Counted from the stretch's first letter, positions 1-13,021 are shown. The stretch is 64,000 nt of DNA from Muraenolepis orangiensis (GCA_027704905.1 CM051002.1:4353351-4417350), one strand, 5' to 3'. Numbers and translations: made by a program. The notes: generated from the sequence alone by a model not told the origin.

Positions 1-299
1 CTTGCCGATACTGTGTACTTATAAGTGTAATTTGAATAATAAATGCAATAGTCGTTGTTCTGATTTTGTATAACAAGCTAGATGTAAAAAACAAAAAGTA
101 CACTGAATAAATGATATCCAGCAATCAAAAAATAACGCAGACTGACTGATTCAAATTGAAGCCACAAAATACAATTACAAAAAACAACAACTTTATACTT
201 TCATTTATTGAAATAATAGTTCAGAGCTCACAATGCTATTTCACCAGTTTTCACCAATAATCCCAGCCTACCAAAATGGTACATTCCCCCGGGTATACA
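1..299. other. AT-rich flank, nothing recognised
   Basis: AT-rich sequence without motifs or a credible exon. It ends where L2-like protein similarity begins. Confidence 0.5.
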
Positions 300-1146
300 T
301 GAGCAATGCTTGCGCCCTACAGCCTTCGCTCAGGAATAATCCGGAAGTATTGGTCCAAGCGCTCGTCATCACCCGCCTCGACTACTGCAACTCTCTCCTG
401 GCGGGACTCCCTGCCTCTGCAACTAAGCCCCTCCAACGCATCCAGAACGCAGCAGCACGCCTGGTATTCAATCTACCGAAATTCTCCCACGTGACCCCTC
501 TCTTCCGCGATCTCCACTGGCTTCCGGTAAATGCTCGCATCAAATTCAAGACTCTGGTGCTGACCTTTAGGGCAGTCAATGGAACTGCCCGAGCCTACCT
601 CCAGGCGTTGGTCAAACCCTACATCCCAGCCAGAGCGCTCCGCTCAACTTCTGCCAGGCGACTTGTTCGACCTTCACTAATGTCAACCAAACATCGCTCG
701 TCCAAAACCCAGCTCTTCACGGCTCTGGCTCCACAGTGGTGGAATGAACTCCCGTCTCATGTCAGGACGGCAGAGTCCCTCGCCAGCTTCCGCAAGAGAC
801 TCAAGACCCACCTGTTCAGAGTCCACCTGGACTCTCCATGAACCCTCCTTCTCCTTTGTGAAACCCCTAAACTTGCTTAAGTCCTGACATTAATAGCTCT
901 TAGCATGTTGCATATGTTAGCAAGTGTATATCCTTAATGTTGATAACACGCTCTTATCACAGCTACTTAAGCAGGTGACCTAGCAGTACGAAATTGTGTT
1001 ATTCATCTTGTTAATATGAATACTTGTGAACTGCTGTATTTTTACGTTTGCGTACCTCAGTGTTATGCTATTGTCTGCTTCAACTAATGTACACCTTGTA
1101 AGTCGCTTTGGATAAAAGCGTCTGCCAAATGCCCTAAATGTAATGT
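300..1146 (+). mobile_element. L2-clade LINE, 5'-truncated, ORF2 C-terminus and 3' tail
   Basis: An open frame at 233-841 ends in the C-terminal part of an L2-type LINE ORF2 protein, the region after the reverse transcriptase core. Recognisable landmarks are LDYCNSLLAGLP (about residues 50-61), LQRIQNAAARLVF, HWLPV and the terminal SFRKRLKTHLF. Similarity starts near base 300, so the first 20 or so residues of the frame are flank. Downstream, 842-1146 is the 3'UTR. It ends in the fish L2 tail, with the GTCGCTTTGGATAAAAGCG motif near 1092-1110 and a short AATGTAATG terminus. The reverse transcriptase, endonuclease and 5' part are missing, as expected for a 5'-truncated retrotransposition product. 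The remaining frame has no stop, so the copy is fairly young, but it cannot be autonomous. Confidence 0.85.
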
Positions 1147-2075
1147 ATTATTATTTCTGTAATATACACACATAGTTGATTGTTTACATCCCATAGTAGT
1201 TTATTCATTGGAGCAATATCCAATAAAGACGCCTATGGGTTATTGAACTCCTCTTGCCTCGGCCTCTGTCTGTACTACCCTGGGGTTCCGCAAGCAACAA
1301 TCTGTGTGTGGCATAACAGAAACAGCTGACTGAGTTAACAAATGAGTCAGCTCCACTGTGGGCACCGACAAAAGCTCAATGCGAACATGACAAGAGCACG
1401 GGCGGTTTCATCAACGTGCTCACATATTGGATATCAGGGGTTTCGGGGGGAGGTGCGAGGAAGTAAAGTGAGTAAAGATTTTTTTTATTTCATCCCCTCA
1501 TAGATACACTGCTCTCCAGCCGCTGGTACCGATCACAGAGGTCTCAACGTCATGTATTGACGGACACAAGTGCCGGCATCGCAGAGCAGTTATGGTCCGT
1601 GGTCGGCTGCGATTTGACTATAAGGATTTGCGTAGAGCCATGGTTCCCCGCCACAGGCCTCCAATATCTCCTTAGAGAGGGGAGGGGGGGAGGGACAGGG
1701 CTTCTACCTGCCGTGTGTCACGTGGCTATCCAGGTGTCCGGCTGGGGTTTCTCCTGGCTTACAACTCTCCGGGGCTTCTACTGCCGCTTTGCTTCTAGTG
1801 GGAAGAGGGGAATTGCGAGTGCTTTATGATCAAGTTGCCATGAAGGCTTCATCAAAACCTATTGCAACTGGAAGGGCGCATAAAAGCTAGATTACAGCTT
1901 GGGTGGATTATCCCCCTTCACTCAACCCAACCCAAACCCAACCCAACCCACCCCCGATTGCACACACGGATAGCGGCAACACAGAGGCGAAGCAAGTCAA
2001 TAATGGTGTGCTGTGTTAATAAGAAAAATTGACGGTTCCATTACTATGATTTAGTAAAATTAGATGTATTACTGC
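1147..2075. other. No gene seen
   Basis: Mixed-composition DNA with a CCAAC-type short repeat near 1920-1955. No coding similarity or splice-bounded exon was recognised. Confidence 0.4.
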
Positions 2076-2076
2076 A

Positions 2077-2108
<32 letters not shown>
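2076..2108. repeat. (CA)n microsatellite
   Basis: About 15 near-perfect CA units. Confidence 0.9.
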
Positions 2109-2112
<4 letters not shown>

Positions 2113-3174
2113 CGTATATTCAACAACCCCACCAGATCCATGACAAGCCGTTAAATTAATTATACAATTTCAAACTGTTTTGCTTCCGGGGCTTTCTCAG
2201 ATGTCGGAGAGGAATCAAATTAGCGATGTGATAATTACTCCTTCAACACATTGTTATGTATCGCCGGCATGACAGTGATTTCATAATTAAAACGGTGCAA
2301 AAAGTGTAAACAGGGTATTTGCTTTAATGAATGGCTTGACTACACCAGGCTTTACGGAGATACAGAGATGATATGAGGATGTATAGCGAGCTGGCATTTC
2401 GCCAGTGCGAGAAAGAGAGAGAGATAGAGAAAGAGAAACAAGGCTCATAGTCTGGTCAATCCCATCATTCTGTATTTCCAGGGTGACACTGAGGATGTAT
2501 TGCCTCACCCAACTGCACCCCCAAATCCCAAGAGAGAGACACACACACTGGGGACTGCAGGGGCTCAGACCTGAACTGCACTGCTCATCCCTTAAAGCAC
2601 TCCCCTCCACAGTCTTTATAATGTCTTCAAACTGAATTGCATTAGTATAATATATACATTAGTAGAGTATGTCATGTCTAAAACACAATTATGACGAAAA
2701 CAGGCCAGGAAGGCACTCGAGTCTGAGAGATAAGCAAAACAACAACAATAACACCTAAAACGGGGAGGCTGGCAATTACAAACACACAAACAGACACACA
2801 CACAAACAGACACACACACACACACACACACACAGCATCCTAGCCAATCAGGCCCCTGGTGCTCTGTGGTGGGGCTCAGTGTATCGCTGGGTATTAACAG
2901 ATCAGAAGCAACAGCCGATGACACCTCGCGTTTAAAGTCTTCTTCTCCAGCCGTAGCGCCTCTGAAGCCTCACCGCCGTGGGGGGATAAACCAAGCAGGC
3001 ATCACTATTTTCCTTCTTCCTCGCCCATTTCTCCCTCCCTCTCTCCGCATCTTAAAAAAACCGCATCAGTCATCTTTTGCTGGGAGAGGCTCTGTAGCTA
3101 TACGGATGCCGCCTATCCACGCCTAACAGCATGCAGTCAAAATAGTGCATGATTCCTTTTTATGGGATTTCATA
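2109..3174. other. No gene; short GA and CA runs
   Basis: Contains a GA-rich run near 2407-2440 and an imperfect CA run near 2785-2834. Apparent open frames here translate these simple repeats. Confidence 0.4.
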
Positions 3175-3177
3175 TCA

Positions 3178-3345
3178 ACACGTTTACATATCATCCATCA
3201 GTCACTTTATTGTTCATTTTATTGTAATTTATATTGTGGACAGTATTTTTATAGTATAGTGTTTTAGAAAAATCATTCTACGGGAGGAAACGGGGAGTAA
3301 GCATTCGACTACTTGTTGCACATGGCAAATTAAAATCTTGAATGT
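3178..3345 (+). mobile_element. LINE 3'-end-like fragment, family A
   Basis: One of at least seven related copies in this window. Shared landmarks are CATCCATCAGTCACTTTATTG, a TATAGTATAGTG run, a GGGGAGTAAGCATTC-like segment and a terminus rich in CTTGAAT. The 5'-truncated pattern and tail repeats suggest the 3'UTR of a LINE of the Rex1/CR1 type. No coding part is present. Class assignment is inference. Confidence 0.55.
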
Positions 3346-4893
3346 TGAATATCAGTCCATGAAGAAAACCACCTGCCCTGTTACATAACCTGCTCAGTTG
3401 ATGATGTTAATGATATGAATTGATACGATGCAGGAGTCTGTGAAGGTGGGTGAACAAACTGCTGATTCTAGACTTTCTTTTTGGTTAATTGACTGCTAGG
3501 AGGACTAATTAAACAAGTAATTATAACACTTGAGGTTGTTTTTAGGATGTTGTACCATATGAATACGACTCAAAGAAAGTGCTGACTAGAAAGTACTAAT
3601 TAATACATATTTATTACCTCTTATTTGTCCACATAGTGTTACTTATTTCACAGTGGGTTTTTACTATCTTGGGAAATTATGTGGCACTTTTTACCACATA
3701 CCAAGTTAACCTTACTTTGAAAATGACTTCAAATACAACCTTAAAAATATACATACACATACACATACTTTCACCCAAAGAGATTACACAGAGAATGTCA
3801 CTGGAAGAAGACGTGTGTGCAAATTAGATTGCAATAGGCATTCAATTAATAAATTAGATTAATTAAACAATTACTTTGATCAAGTTATTAACTGGATGGA
3901 GTAACATACATGTAATTGTCTTGTTAAGAGTGAATACAGCATATAATTTAAACCAATATAGAACGTTTCTTTCACATTTTTGCAACAAAGATTCAAAACT
4001 GTATATATATATATATATATACAGTATATATATATGTTACCTGACATCTACGCCTAAGTATTCAACTCACACGTTGAGGTAGAGGTACAACTATTTTCAC
4101 CAGAAGTCAACAGTGCATTTCATTTGCATTTGTTTTTGGTACAAAGTCACACCAGGAGGATGATGAGTGATTCAATTGCATCTCGGACTCATAAACAAAG
4201 ATCTTAAATGAGCCACGGTGAGCCACTTAACACAGTGGTTGAAAAGCCAATCAACTATCATCACTCAAACGACCGTATCACCTTCACTTCTTCCCTCCTC
4301 CACCCTAAAATCCCCTTTGACCAAATAAGGCACGGGGGGGCTATCAACCAAAGAGAGAACGTTGAATATGTTTATTATTTATGTCTATCAAAAATATATA
4401 CTTTATATCAAACAAATCAAAGAACCCAAAGGGGACGGAACGGATGGAGCACAAAAAGGGCAAGAGATTTTTTAAAGTTTGAATTAAGCTGCAACTTCAA
4501 ACAACTCCTGGTTCTCATAGAACACTTTAACACACAGTCAGGCTGGAGGAGGAAAAAGCATTATTTACTACAGAGGAAGTGAAAGAGGAAGAGCAAGACG
4601 GAGCATAAAATATATTTATATATATACCAAGGGAGAGATGAACAGGGAGAGAGGAGGGGGAGAGTGGGGGGGGGGGGGGGGGAGATAGCTCCCCATCTCT
4701 TCTTCTTTTGGGGAGGGGCTGTTCGCACGGCAGGCGAGCTGAGAAAATAAAACATGGACTGAGCAACATGACAGCAGCCGGTGAAACTGAGAGAATGTGC
4801 CTTCAAAATAACTTGGTTCTCTCTCTTACTCTTAGTGCTCCCCTCTCTCTATATATTTTAAAAGCTGGGGCCCCTAAGTCTCAAAGTCTCCTG
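3346..4893. other. No gene; TA repeat and G-run
   Basis: AT-rich sequence with a (TA)n tract near 3999-4035 and an uninterrupted G-run near 4667-4682. No exon or transposon similarity was recognised. Confidence 0.4.
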
Positions 4894-4895
4894 TA

Positions 4896-4927
<32 letters not shown>

Positions 4928-4946
4928 TGTGTGTGTGTGTGTGTGT
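4894..4946. repeat. (TG)n microsatellite
   Basis: About 25 TG units with one TA interruption. Confidence 0.9.
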
Positions 4947-5121
4947 TAAACTCAATTCCTGTTTCTTTTTTAAAGAGTGTCTCATAAATATGTCTCATTT
5001 GGTGACAAACGGCATCAGCCAAGTCAAATGCAAAAAAACCAACTACAAAAAACGAATGAGCTTTAAAATTAACATTTTTTGAGAAACAATCTGTCATCAC
5101 ATACAAAAGGCAACTTTTGAC

Positions 5122-5153
5122 ACATACACACACGCACACACACACACACACAC

Positions 5154-5211
<58 letters not shown>
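5122..5211. repeat. (CA)n microsatellite
   Basis: About 43 CA units with two CG substitutions. Lies 176 bp from the preceding TG tract in the opposite orientation. Confidence 0.9.
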
Positions 5212-5212
<1 letters not shown>

Positions 5213-5384
5213 GAAAACCATCCAGACATCTGAAGTAAACAAGCCAAGCATTACGCTGGAGGTTTGGAGAATGGCTTTAGTCAATGAAAGTATATTCAAA
5301 CCTCTTGAGGAAAATATGCTTCAGTGCACAAGTTTAGTCAGTCTGGGCTAGTTTCAGTATGCATAACTCCATGATTCGACCACA

Positions 5385-5722
5385 CATACATACATACATA
5401 CATACATACATACATACATACATACATACATACATACATACATACATACATACATACATACATACATACATACATACATACATACATACATACATACATA
5501 CATACATACATACATACATACATACATACATACATACATACATACACACATACATACATACATACATACATACATACATACATACATACATACATACATA
5601 CATACATACATACATACATACATACATACATACATACATACATACATACATACATACATACATACACACACACATACATACATACATACATACATACATA
5701 CATACATACATACATACATACA

Positions 5723-5752
<30 letters not shown>
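5385..5752. repeat. (CATA)n tetranucleotide array
   Basis: About 92 copies of CATA with only two CACA-type interruptions (near 5545 and 5665). The array abuts the 3' end of the adjacent minus-strand SINE. On the SINE sense strand it is therefore a (TATG)n tail. It reads open in all three frames of the minus strand and one of the plus strand, which is an artefact. Confidence 0.95.
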
Positions 5753-5753
<1 letters not shown>

Positions 5754-5962
5754 GTTTCTCTGCATTTAACCCATCCTAGTATTATGAGCAGTGGGGCAGC
5801 TATTGTATATACAGCTGCCAAGGGAGCAGTGTAGGGGGTCTGGTGCCTTGCTCAAGGGCACTTGGGCAGTGCCCAGGTATTTCGGGGACTTGAAGCGGCG
5901 AACCGGCCTTTGGGTTCCCAAGCCAAATCCGCACAGACTGAGCTACAGCCCTCCCCCTTATA
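5753..5962 (-). mobile_element. tRNA-derived SINE (family S1)
   Basis: On the minus strand it starts with a tRNA-like head containing TAGCTCAGTCTGTG (A-box region) and a GGTTCG B-box-like motif. A conserved body follows with GGGCACTGCCCAAGTGCCC and CTTGAGCAAGGCACCAGACC, then a GGGTTAAATGCAGAGA 3' end. Five other copies or pieces occur in this window (35 kb, 44.6 kb, 48.3 kb, 49.4 kb, 57.8 kb). The sequence is only tRNA-derived and is not a functional tRNA gene. Confidence 0.8.
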
Positions 5963-5964
5963 TC

Positions 5965-6388
5965 AGTGGAGGCATGTCCATTGAGGAAAGGGAGGACCAT
6001 CCTCCCTAAAATTTCAGAGAAAAATAAATCAACAGATTAATCTGTGGAAGTACTGATAATATTACTATTTTAACACTTTGAAGGTACAACAATCATGTCC
6101 CTGTGTCAAAATACCAACAGCTGAGCAACACCCCTACCGTAGATGAAAATTACTGAATGGAGGACCGTCCTCCCCAAGCTTTCCATAAAGTCCATTATAA
6201 AACTGCTGGACCCGAGCGGCCTGTGAGTCCTAGTTTTTAACATGAGTGTGTACGGCAGTAAGGGAGGACAATCCTCCCTTAGAGCGGGTCTAGCGAGAGG
6301 CTCTGTGAACCAATCAGCAGAGCTCCCTGCACTGGTGAATACCCGATTAAAGTTTTGGGGGGGGCGGGATATCATCATGCAAGGATCT
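5965..6388 (+). mobile_element. Interspersed repeat family B with GGAGGAC palindromes
   Basis: Matches 49612-50018 along its length in the same orientation. Shared landmarks are TTGAGGAAAGGGAG, GATAATATTACTATTTTAAC, ACATGAGTGTGTACGGCAGT, AGAGGCTCTGTGAA and CAATCAGCAGAGCTCC. It carries three short palindromes of the form GGAGGAC-n-TCCTCC (5989-6005, 6160-6176, 6263-6279). No coding capacity was seen. It may be a non-autonomous DNA transposon, but clear terminal inverted repeats were not found. Confidence 0.6.
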
Positions 6389-6687
6389 ATCTCGTGACAT
6401 TCATTATTTCTGCGTACCAGACAACTCGTGAGTCTTATATTTCGGACTGTAAACTTTAAAGTTATGACCTCAAAGTGTTCCAGGAGGATGACGCCAAGCG
6501 TAAACAGAAAGCATTGCTGACCGTGACAAGGCTGTTTTTCTTTGGCTCGCGATTAAACCATTTAAGTGATTTGTGTGCGGAACTGGTTATACTAATATGT
6601 CTTATTTTAATTAAATACAGGTATGGATCTCACTAAATTCCAATTCCGTTATAGTGAGGCCTTCCTTCCTCCACTTCCGCAACTGAT

Positions 6688-6721
<34 letters not shown>

Positions 6722-7090
6722 GCAAAGAACCGGACCATGCACTAAATGGACAGAGTTCACAACAGCTGCTCATTCTGTGCATGATGAAGGGAACCAGCTG
6801 TGCATTTGAGTTTTTTTGCTGGTGTAAAAATACACCCGCTTCTAAAAACACCAGAAGTCTAATAACAGAGCGGAGGGAGAGATGGTCCACTGGTGGACTG
6901 TACAAAAGATTATTCTTGATTATTTCCTCCTGAAAACAGAGTGAAAGAAAATGTATGAATGTATGCCCATGCTGTATGACTGTGGCTTTTCAAAGGAGAA
7001 GCGGAGCTTGTTTTAACACAAGCTACTGTTAATCCCACTTAAGAGCATCCCAGAGTGACAATGTGTGTAACCCTCATAATATGTACAAAG
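6389..7090. other. No gene; short CA run
   Basis: Holds an interrupted CA run at about 6689-6722. Nothing else was recognised. Confidence 0.4.

Positions 7091-7122
<32 letters not shown>
7091..7122. repeat. (CAA)n microsatellite
   Basis: About 10 CAA/ACA units. Confidence 0.9.
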
Positions 7123-7123
<1 letters not shown>

Positions 7124-7194
7124 GTTGTTTCATTTACTGTCAGCCCCAGCGGCTGACATCGGAAGTCACACTTGTTCCACCCGCCCGCCGCGGT

Positions 7195-7292
7195 GGAAGG
7201 AAGTAAGGAAGGAAGGAAGGAAGGAAGGAAGGAAGGAAGGAAGGAAGGAAGGAAGGAAGGAATGATGGAAGGAAGGAAGGAAGAAAGAAAGA
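7195..7292. repeat. (GGAA)n tetranucleotide array
   Basis: About 22 GGAA units with a few substitutions. The minus strand reads as a Phe-Leu-Pro-Ser repeat, which is not a protein. Confidence 0.9.
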
Positions 7293-7779
7293 CAGACACC
7301 GAGCTTTGAACACTTGCTTGTTTGCCAGAGAGATGGGCCCTAATTTGGATGAACAAGTGCTTTGCCTGACGCTCTGTGATAAGCACCGCTGTTTGTTTCC
7401 ACACGGTGCGCCCTGCTCTCTTCTGCGCGCGACACGTCAACATGACATGAAGGAGCGCGGGAGAGAAACGTGGTGACAGATGCAAATAAATAAATATACT
7501 AAAAATAAATAAAGAGAGACGACGACGAGATGAAAGTTGCAATAATTGCCCGCCATCAAGACACAAGCAGTCACGCGTTATGACCTCCTCCCTCGTGTAT
7601 ATTCAATTAACATTCCACACTGAATATACTGTATGTTACGGAGCTGCTGCACTCCAGACGAGAGTCTATAGTGTGTGTCTATGTGTCTGAATGGGCCCGG
7701 CATCAACCAGCCTCAAAGTGCGCAACATTGTTCACCAAGAACAACCAGCAAAGGCTATAACCTCACAACATCGTCATCC
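7293..7779. other. No gene seen
   Basis: Unique-looking DNA without recognisable coding or repeat similarity. Confidence 0.35.
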
Positions 7780-8112
7780 ATAATACAATACACTATCATA
7801 CACTATTGTACTTTTGCTGGACTTTCTGGACTCATTACAGTTACTGCACTGTTCTGCACTGTACTGCACTGTATTGTTGATGCTGCTGCACTACTGGCAC
7901 TTTAAAATGCTTGTATATGCTTTATGCACAAATCAACACGTGTACATATCATCCATCAGTCACTTTATTGTTTTTTGTATTGTTATTTTTTTACTGTGTG
8001 CAGTATTTTATAGTATAGTGTTGTATGTATACTGCGGGAGGGAATGGGGAGCAAGCATTCCATTTTACTTTTACTTTGGTTTATTTGTTTTTGTTTCGCT
8101 GTAGTACACAGG
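7780..8112 (+). mobile_element. LINE 3'-end-like fragment, family A (longest copy)
   Basis: Shares with 3178-3345 the CATCCATCAGTCACTTTATTG motif, the TATAGTATAGTG run and a GGGGAGCAAGCATTCC segment. It extends further 5' through a CTGCACTG-rich stretch. No coding part was found. Confidence 0.55.
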
Positions 8113-8298
8113 GCTAAAAGCTTGTCAAATGCCAGCCTCTGACCCGGGTCACTTCAGGCCAGGGAGAATAAGAGCCCATTGAGTGTAAGTCTAAACACAA
8201 GATAAGCAAACATAGAATGTACAATGTTTTATTGGATTAGGGGTTGCAATCTCGCAAAATAGCTTTACTCTTCTAACCATTCTCACCTGCCAGTTGAC

Positions 8299-8692
<394 letters not shown>

Positions 8693-9234
8693 ATGCATTT
8701 TACGGCAGTCCGTCATCAGTATTATCATAAAAACAAGCTAAATTTAACCAAAAGCCGAGTATCTCTGGGTGTTTAGCTTTGGTAACCTTTTGAAGTGGAG
8801 GTCAGGTAAGACCACTGCTCCCTCTGTTCACCTATATTCACACTTTGGTGATCAGAACTGAATTATGAATTTCAATGAGTATATGTCAAATCTTTTCAAA
8901 TCGCGATATCGTTGTAGGCTCCAGAGGAACATAGTCCTTGAGACTCAATTAAATATACACACTTTGTTGCCTTGTGGCTTGGTATGAATGTAGAAAATGA
9001 GAGGGGCACAAGAATATGGGAAGAGACTCTGTATGGGTGTACAACATAAAAGCTTCCCTGCGTAGAGAGTACTTGCAATTCCATGTCAATGGGATATCGC
9101 AGGTTCAAATCTGTTAACTCTGCGTATAGAAAGACTGAAACACGTGCCTGAACATGACACGTGTTGTAATTAGCTTTGATCGTTTCCACAACATAATATA
9201 CCCTTGTAATAGACCCTTGTGGCCGATCTACGCG
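8693..9234. other. No gene seen
   Basis: No coding similarity. It ends at the start of L2-like similarity. Confidence 0.35.
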
Positions 9235-9630
9235 GTCACGGCTCTTCTCTGTCCTGGCCCTAATTTGGTGGAACAAAAGAGTCATTGCCCATCTTCTGCC
9301 GCAGGCTGAAAACCCATCTCTTCAGGACACACTACCCGGATCCTTCCTCGTAGCGCTAAGTTGATTATATAAGTATATTGTTAGGTATATATTGTTATTG
9401 ATATTGTTCTATATTGTTTGCCAACTTATTGTACTTTTGCCTTACTGTACTTTTACCTGAACTTATTGTATTTAACCTGAGCACTGGTTCAGTTATTGGA
9501 GACTTGTTAGAAATTAAATGCACTTTTGACTTCTGGTGACAAGTTGTTCTCTTACCTTCCTTTGTTGAAACACTATTGTAAGTCGCATTGGATACAAGAC
9601 TCTGCTAAATGACTGTAATGTAATAATATA
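9235..9630 (+). mobile_element. L2-clade LINE 3' fragment
   Basis: Bases 9237-9345 still translate, with frame breaks, to the last residues of an L2 ORF2 protein (a LKTHLF-like end). They are followed by a 3'UTR and the fish L2 tail (GTAAGTCGCATTGGATA, 9579-9595, then a TGTAATGTAATAAT terminus). Strongly 5'-truncated and older than the copy at 300-1146. Confidence 0.75.
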
Positions 9631-10915
9631 CAATATAAGATTGTTTCATGTTAATAACGTAATTCAGAGAGAAGGGGAATGTGAGGTTTCCCAAATGCTT
9701 CCATAGAATTGTGGATATTCCCTATTGTTTTAGTTCCACAATATAGGGGGAAGGAATTGGAATACGTAGAGGCTTGCCATGCAGCCTACAGTGTGGTGTA
9801 AACAAATAATATGTTAAGGAAATTATTAAATAGTTTATATTTTTCAATTGCTGTTTTTTTTTGGTCTTGAGTATATACAGCATATATACTGTATACAGCA
9901 TATATACTGTGTATATATAATATACACAGTATATATATATGAATTCATCCATCCATATATATTTGTATCTGCTTTTACTGGGCGTATTTAGCCTCTCAAA
10001 TTGACCATTTCGTTGCACTGAAATGACAATGTTGTAAAATTTGGCCTTACATCATGACAAAGTGTACAATTATTTTTGCATTAATACATTAATATAGTAT
10101 ATATAATCATTAAAGGTATATACACGCTTGACTGTGCTGCATATGAGATCTCTTTAAGATACAAGCGTGACAAGTAGGCTTTTGTTAAGTCAGAACATCC
10201 ACCCGTCCATAAAAAGCACACCAAGCAGGCGAGTGGAAGAGAGCGGTTGAAGTCAAAATGTCCTTGTTATCAACACAGCATCATTTCACACCTGCACTCA
10301 ATAGTCATGAGATTCAGCTGGCCAGTTTGAAGTGCCAGGCCAAAAAAAGTTACAGATAGAAATCTGTAACAAATCTATTCAGCCCAGGCTGGGTTAGATA
10401 GGCATGTGAGGTTCAGGAATAATTGGCAGGACTCTCCAGAAAGTTCATGAGGTGGCATCACACTGACATCTAATGAGACACTCACAAACGGTTGGCTCTC
10501 AATAGTTCAAAATAGTCAAAATAAGCACAGCGAGCTCTGCAAGCTACAGAGGGCTTGGGTCTCAGGTTTTGAAAGTCCAAAGGAATATCACACCACTTTG
10601 TTTCATGTAAAAAAGTGATTTGTTTCTTTTCATTGTTTCATTTTTATATTGTATTATTTTATTGATGTACGTATTATGTATGGATTATGATGAATGCATT
10701 GTCTCCGAGAAAAAACAAGCAAACAAAAGTGTATTTCAACCCCTAAAAAAATGATATTGAAAAAGTTTGGACACCGCAGAGGACAAGCATCTGAGGGCGA
10801 CCGGTTCCTCTGCTCAGCTTTCAGATGCGACTCAACAACTGGAGCCCATGTTATGATCCTCAGGAAGGAATTGTGATGGATTACAAAAGCAATGGAGTTT
10901 TTCTGTTTAAAAAAG
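9631..10915. other. No gene; TA-rich palindromic run
   Basis: TATATAC/GTATATA-rich sequence near 9880-9945. The rest shows nothing recognisable. Confidence 0.4.
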
Positions 10916-11140
10916 ACTGTGTTTGTGTGTGCGTGCATGTGCGGGCATGCGTGTGTGTGTGTGCGTGTGCATTTGTGTGTGTTCGTGTGTGTGTGTGTGC
11001 ATGTGTGTGTGTGTGCCGGGTGTTTGGGTGTGTCTGTGTGTGTCTGTGTGTGTCTGTGTGTGTGCGTGCATGCGTGTGCATGTGTGTCTGTGTGTCTGTG
11101 TGTGCTTGACTGTGTGTGTGTTTGTGTGTATGTGAGCGCT
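10916..11140. repeat. Degenerate (TG/CG)n repeat
   Basis: Alternating purine-pyrimidine tract of TG with scattered CG, CTG and ATG variants. Confidence 0.85.
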
Positions 11141-12493
11141 CTATGAAAGCCAGTGAACAGGACATTTGCGTGTGATTCACTTTTTGAAGGAGCCTTGCTG
11201 AGAACTTTACATCCTGGCCTCCTTTTTTTAGAGATCCCCTTTGAATGAAAACGCCATGTGTTTTTAATGATTGCATTTGTTGAACGCACAACTGCTTTGA
11301 ATGTGTTAGTGTTAAATCATTAAAACGATTTCCCAGCTTACTCCGACGGGGATGCAGAGGTATGGTGATGGTATTATTATATTGCATTAGAAACAACATT
11401 ATTCCTCATATATATTCCTCATATTTCTCATAAAGAGAAAGGGACACGTAACACACACATGCATGCTAACGACAATGTATGTCCTTGGTTCCCTCCTGGT
11501 CGTTCCACCGCATCCCATGATTATTCATGGAAGATATTATTTATGTGGAAACGAAGCTAACGATTATTTAATTGGTACATTCAGGAAATTTGATTAATAA
11601 TGTTGGGACATCAAAAACATGCTTTATGTTAGTTCTGCAATCGGAGGACAAGCAGCGGGGACTAGGAGGCTACAGCCACCGCCTCGGAACGTAAACTGGG
11701 GGGAGATAAACAGCTCCTCCACCACCACCAACAGATCCCATGAAAAATTGCAAAAGGGGCCTGACTTTCCTTAGTCGGCCATTTTGTTTATGTGCCATAA
11801 ACAAACCCCCAAAAGAGCTCCTTCTATGTTCCCGAGTCTCCGTCTTGAACAGTGGGTGGATAAACAGCAGTGTTTTTTTACCTGTGAGGAAGTGGGACCT
11901 TAAAAAGTCATGGTCAAAAACTGACGAAAACACCACGGCTAACGCCGCGCCGAGCGGGAGAGGACACTTCAAAGGCAGAATAATAATTAAGTAAGTAAGC
12001 GGTGAAATCCTTGACTTTTGAACTTAACCCAGAGTCACTTAAGGACTTACAAAACTTTGCATGGGATCCTGCTACATTTATTCAATACCTTATTCAATAC
12101 CATTTATAACTTAAAAATCATGCTACAAAAATTCTGTTGCTAGGGCTAAATTATATGGAGGGTTTATAATGATAATCTGACAGTAATCCTGCATGAAATT
12201 GATCTTTTCATGAATTAAAAATCCCAGTGTGAAGAACTCACCAAGGGTTGGTTAGATTGCATTGCTTGGTAATGTAAAGAGTGATATGACACCAAACGAC
12301 TGGAGGGGACAAGGAGACACTCGGCGATGGTCATCCATACTTAGGGCCAGAAGAGTATTAGCCGAAAATCATTTAGTTTTGTGGCTTATAAAGTTACTTT
12401 TGCAGTGCAAATTCTGGGTTGGACACTATTTGTATCAACATATTGTTTGAGTAAACAAAGGCTGTACAGAGTGCTGTGTGGTATACACACATA
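11141..12493. other. No gene seen
   Basis: Moderately AT-rich, unique-looking DNA. Short open frames have no recognisable domains. Confidence 0.35.
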
Positions 12494-12580
12494 CAGGGGC
12501 GTCGCAATGGGGTAGGCAAAGTAGGCAATTGCCTGGGGCCCCCGAGCTGGAAGGGGGGCTCACGAGGACGGCAGACTATG
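12494..12580 (+). mobile_element. Possible hAT-type terminal fragment
   Basis: Starts with CAGGGGCGTCGCAATGGGG, which resembles the end of a hAT-superfamily transposon (CAGGGGC start), followed by a G-rich segment. No matching opposite end or 8-bp duplication was identified, so this is tentative. Confidence 0.3.
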
Positions 12581-13021
12581 TTTAACCACTGCGACGATCC
12601 CCCTCCCCCGTGCGCTTCAACGCATGTGTTGCCCCTGCATCTTGTTCCTGCCTTCCTCTCAGCCAGGAGGCACACAGAGGCCAGTGAATGGAATCCCCTG
12701 AAGACTGGATGGACATGAGGAGGAGTATTTCCTTCTCCCTCACTGTCTCTCCCTACCCTCACCTCACATCATTGAAGGACATAATTTAACCTCTATGTCC
12801 TTCTCTGCTGCTGAAAACCCCTAAATGCATTTGTAGACATCAAGACTAGACCAGCGCAGCAGCATGCAGCCTGGTCAAACTAACAAAACACTCAATAAAC
12901 AGACAGTGTGCCCAAAACGCTGCTGGCCGCCAGCTTACAAACACCCGACCAAGAGACCCCCACATCACCCCTGGCCTCCTCCAATGACCTCATTCATATT
13001 TTTCAAATACTGCCTGAATAA

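Noticed and set aside
5334..5821. Overlapping long open frames of Tyr-Val-Cys-Met or Tyr-Ile-His-Thr repeats
   Set aside because: Direct translations of the (CATA)n array. A repeat whose unit has no stop stays open in many frames.
12600..12640. GCCCCTG near 12628 as the partner end of the hAT-like terminus at 12494
   Set aside because: Orientation fits but the flanking 8 bp do not match, and similarity does not extend beyond 7 bp.
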